17,601 bases of DNA. Source: Gracilaria caudata. Its lineage: Eukaryota; Rhodophyta; Florideophyceae; Gracilariales; Gracilariaceae. The notes under the pieces are model-generated. The model saw nothing but the letters and a program-made list of their open reading frames with translations, was not told where the DNA came from and did no database searches. A program made the position numbers and the translations under genes. Below, one piece after another: positions 15,940 to 17,601 of the stretch (position 1 is its first letter; every line of letters starts with the position of its first letter). The DNA lies in contig JASCIV010000523.1 of the NCBI GenBank assembly GCA_030374735.1, forward strand, positions 1-17,601. Reading direction: 5' to 3'.

Positions 15940-16782
15940 TCAGTATCCGTACGTCTTGGGACGGAAAGCAGCGCCAATAGCTGGGTACTTGCTAACAAGC
16001 TGTTCTTCATAGTTGCATCCATGGCACTGAATGTATCCGTACTTCTTTTGTTGGTACTTCTCATTCAAGACTTGACCAATTGGCTTCTGCGCATTGCGGT
16101 AAGCAACGTTCAACGCGGCGACACGAATATCTTCAGCCTGACCCTTGGCGGCACCCTCATTGCATGAGCTGTTGTACACGCCACTGGGGTTAGCCGCGTT
16201 GTTCTGCTGAATATCCATGTAACGCATCATAGCAGCTTCCTCCACACTCTCCGGCGTGGCATAGCGAATGCAAGTACCATTAGCCTCACTGCGGGCAAGG
16301 TTGTAAGTTCTAGACATCTTAGGGTAGCTGCAGAACAAAGACTCTTCATATTGGCAGATATGATCGGCCGCAATAGCGTTCTTACGGTTCTCATACAGGT
16401 CTCCGAACTTCTTGAACGGGCCTGCTTGACTGGCCCTAAAACGAGCGTTAAGCGCGCGGATTCTGGTGACTTCAGCGGCTCCCTTTACGGAGCCTTCGGT
16501 GCATTGCACACCGTACACGCCAGCAGGCTGAGAAATTTTGAGGTATTGATTAAGCACAGACTTTGCCATGTACTCGTCGGCCTTGTTCAGAATAGAGGCG
16601 GCGCCGCCGAAAGAAGAGACAGGCAATCCAATTGGCTTGACGAGCGACTGACGCAGCGCCATTGTGGGAGCACCATGTTGCTTTCGGGCGGGAGATACGG
16701 GCGTGACGCTAGGAGTGAACGAGCTTCCAGAAGTGGCGACGCGGGCGGAAGTAAGAGCAGTAGAGGTGGTGAAAGCGAACAT
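15940..16782 (-). CDS. Phycoerythrin gamma subunit (phycobilisome rod linker), plastid-targeted
   Basis: Gamma subunits are nuclear-encoded linkers that fill the cavity of phycoerythrin hexamers in red-algal phycobilisomes and carry bilins on cysteines. The protein is 280 residues. MFAFTTSTALTSARVATSGSSF opens a transit peptide; cleavage is likely near HGAPTMALR (36-44). The body is two tandem repeats of about 95 residues. GVYGVQCTEGSVKGAAEVTRIRALN (88-112) mirrors GVYNSSCNEGAAKGQAEDIRVAALN (201-225), and HICQYEESLFCSYP (141-154) mirrors HGCNYEEQLVSKYP (254-267). The paired cysteines C94/C207 and C143/C256 are the best bilin-site candidates. C151, C171 and C253 are unpaired. The frame is open upstream to a GTG at 16947 but family and transit-peptide style favour ATG 16782, in CACCATG. 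A different rod-linker paralogue of this family cannot be excluded. Confidence 0.85.
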   Translation of the reverse strand: MFAFTTSTALTSARVATSGSSFTPSVTPVSPARKQHGAPTMALRQSLVKPIGLPVSSFGGAASILNKADEYMAKSVLNQYLKISQPAGVYGVQCTEGSVKGAAEVTRIRALNARFRASQAGPFKKFGDLYENRKNAIAADHICQYEESLFCSYPKMSRTYNLARSEANGTCIRYATPESVEEAAMMRYMDIQQNNAANPSGVYNSSCNEGAAKGQAEDIRVAALNVAYRNAQKPIGQVLNEKYQQKKYGYIQCHGCNYEEQLVSKYPAIGAAFRPKTYGY

Positions 16783-16852
16783 GGTGAAGATGAAAAACTG
16801 TAGTGACGTGAGCGGAAAAAACGAAGGACTCTGCGCTGGTGAATTCAGGCGG

Positions 16853-16860
16853 CTAAAATA
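16853..16860 (-). promoter_or_regulatory. Candidate TATA-like element of the phycoerythrin gamma gene
   Basis: On the minus strand TATTTTAG lies 71-78 bases ahead of the ATG at 16782, a distance similar to that at the DM13 gene. It is a weaker match than TATAAAAG, and is offered as a candidate only. Confidence 0.35.
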
Positions 16861-17157
16861 GCAGAGCTCGGCGGAGCAAAGACACGTAGGGTTGCGACTG
16901 CTGGGCGGCGAGACTGATTCGAAATGCAACCCTAGCGAGAGGGCCACGGAACGTATTCGAGGTCGCTCCAGATTACGTGACAGCGCTCGTAGCCTTCAAC
17001 TGGCGTGGCTAGCGTTCTACCCTTGTAATAACATCTGCCAGTGATTATCATGCAGCAGATATTGAGATAAAACCTGATTTTTCTGCCTCCGGTCCGCATT
17101 CGCGATCGTTTTCGTAGCTACCTGAAGGTTATCCGTATATCCTTAAATGTACCTCGT

Positions 17158-17174
17158 TCTCTCTCTCTCTCTCT
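17158..17174. repeat. TC microsatellite, eight units
   Basis: A run of (TC)8T lies in the upstream region of the phycoerythrin gamma gene. It is short and may be a promoter-proximal pyrimidine tract or simply a microsatellite. Confidence 0.9.
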
Positions 17175-17500
17175 TTTACGGGCGCAGCAGTTCAATTACT
17201 ACATACTGCAGAGCGTTCAAAGAAATGCTCTCTAAGTAAACCAACATTCTTTCGGGCCATACCTCGTTCTTCTTCACTACATTCAGTAATGTCTTTTCCG
17301 GTTAAATTGCGAAGCTTCTGAGCGATATCATTTGCTTTCAAAAGAACAAGAGATTCAGTTCGTCTCAAAGAAGAAACGAAAAGAGAAAAAGATTTTTTAG
17401 GGACGGTATTATCCTACGGCAAATCGCTCCAACATTGTGGACTCTTCATAGAACGGTAATTAAGTGCCGCACAGGTTTTTAATCAAGCTTTCTTCTTCTT

Positions 17501-17601
17501 CTTTATTTTCGACAACAGCCTTCAATTACTAGGCTGAAGTAAATCTTTCCTTACAGAAAGGTTTCTCTCTTTAGGAATGCTAACAACTTATGCGGATACT
17601 G
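17501..17601 (+). repeat. Dispersed inverted repeat, copy B (cut by window end)
   Basis: This is the partner of copy A, in inverse orientation. The last 27 bases, from GAATGCTAAC to GGATACTG, differ from copy A at only two positions, and the match is still running at the last base of the window. Two pyrimidine-rich stretches ending in ACAG (about 17555) and TTAG (17573) resemble 3' splice sites, but no exon could be built around them. Confidence 0.75.

Larger units (their letters stand above)
16783..17601. other. Upstream region of the phycoerythrin gamma gene and window edge
   Basis: No gene is seen in these 819 bases. They hold a TATA-like element for the gamma gene, a short CT microsatellite, an 11-base direct repeat (TACCTCGTTCT at 17150 and 17260) and, at the extreme edge, repeat copy B. 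Confidence 0.45.

Noticed and set aside
16783..16947. 55-residue extension of the phycoerythrin gamma protein
   Set aside because: It starts on GTG and would place the transit peptide in the interior. The TATA-like element would also fall inside the coding region.

Overview
The window is nuclear DNA from a red alga (Rhodophyta) that makes phycoerythrin. Three things point there. A two-repeat, transit-peptide-bearing phycoerythrin gamma subunit lies at 15940-16782 (minus). Several other proteins carry plastid presequences with a phenylalanine close to the start (FNR, GrpE, a DUF1279 protein). The housekeeping genes are typically eukaryotic: eIF3e, exosome Rrp42, APC13 and condensin NCAPD2. Every recognised gene reads as a single uninterrupted exon, so the genome is gene-dense and intron-poor. 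A cyanidiophycean is unlikely because those algae lack phycoerythrin. I cannot name the genus.

Layout: the first seven genes alternate strands strictly. They are eIF3e (+), RRP42 (-), plastid GrpE (+), plastid DUF1279/FAM210-like (-), APC13 (+), NCAPD2 (-) and FNR (+). The three tail-to-tail gaps are short (305, 174 and 104 bp). The three head-to-head gaps are similar in size (601, 577 and 555 bp). The right-hand third is looser: FNR is followed on the same strand by a secreted single-domain DM13 protein (12839-13318) and by an unrecognised, probably plastid-targeted small protein (14629-15165). The phycoerythrin gamma gene then comes in from the other strand. Gaps here are 0.8-1.3 kb and hold hairpins and a diverged inverted repeat.

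Themes: FNR and phycoerythrin gamma serve photosynthesis. GrpE and the DUF1279 protein are predicted plastid housekeeping factors. APC13 and NCAPD2 are convergent neighbours and both act in mitosis. eIF3e and Rrp42 act in translation and RNA decay. I see no operon, phage, CRISPR array or tRNA/rRNA gene.

Several long reading frames begin upstream of the true start on TTG or GTG. Here starts are set to the first ATG that fits the family: GrpE 3680, APC13 5856, NCAPD2 9979, DM13 12839, unknown plastid protein 14629, phycoerythrin gamma 16782.

The features most worth a second look are: an inverted repeat of about 100 bp whose outermost 27 bp match at 25 positions (13545-13649 versus 17501-17601, cut by the window edge); the DM13 protein lacking the family's hallmark cysteine; and the alternating, evenly spaced gene layout.
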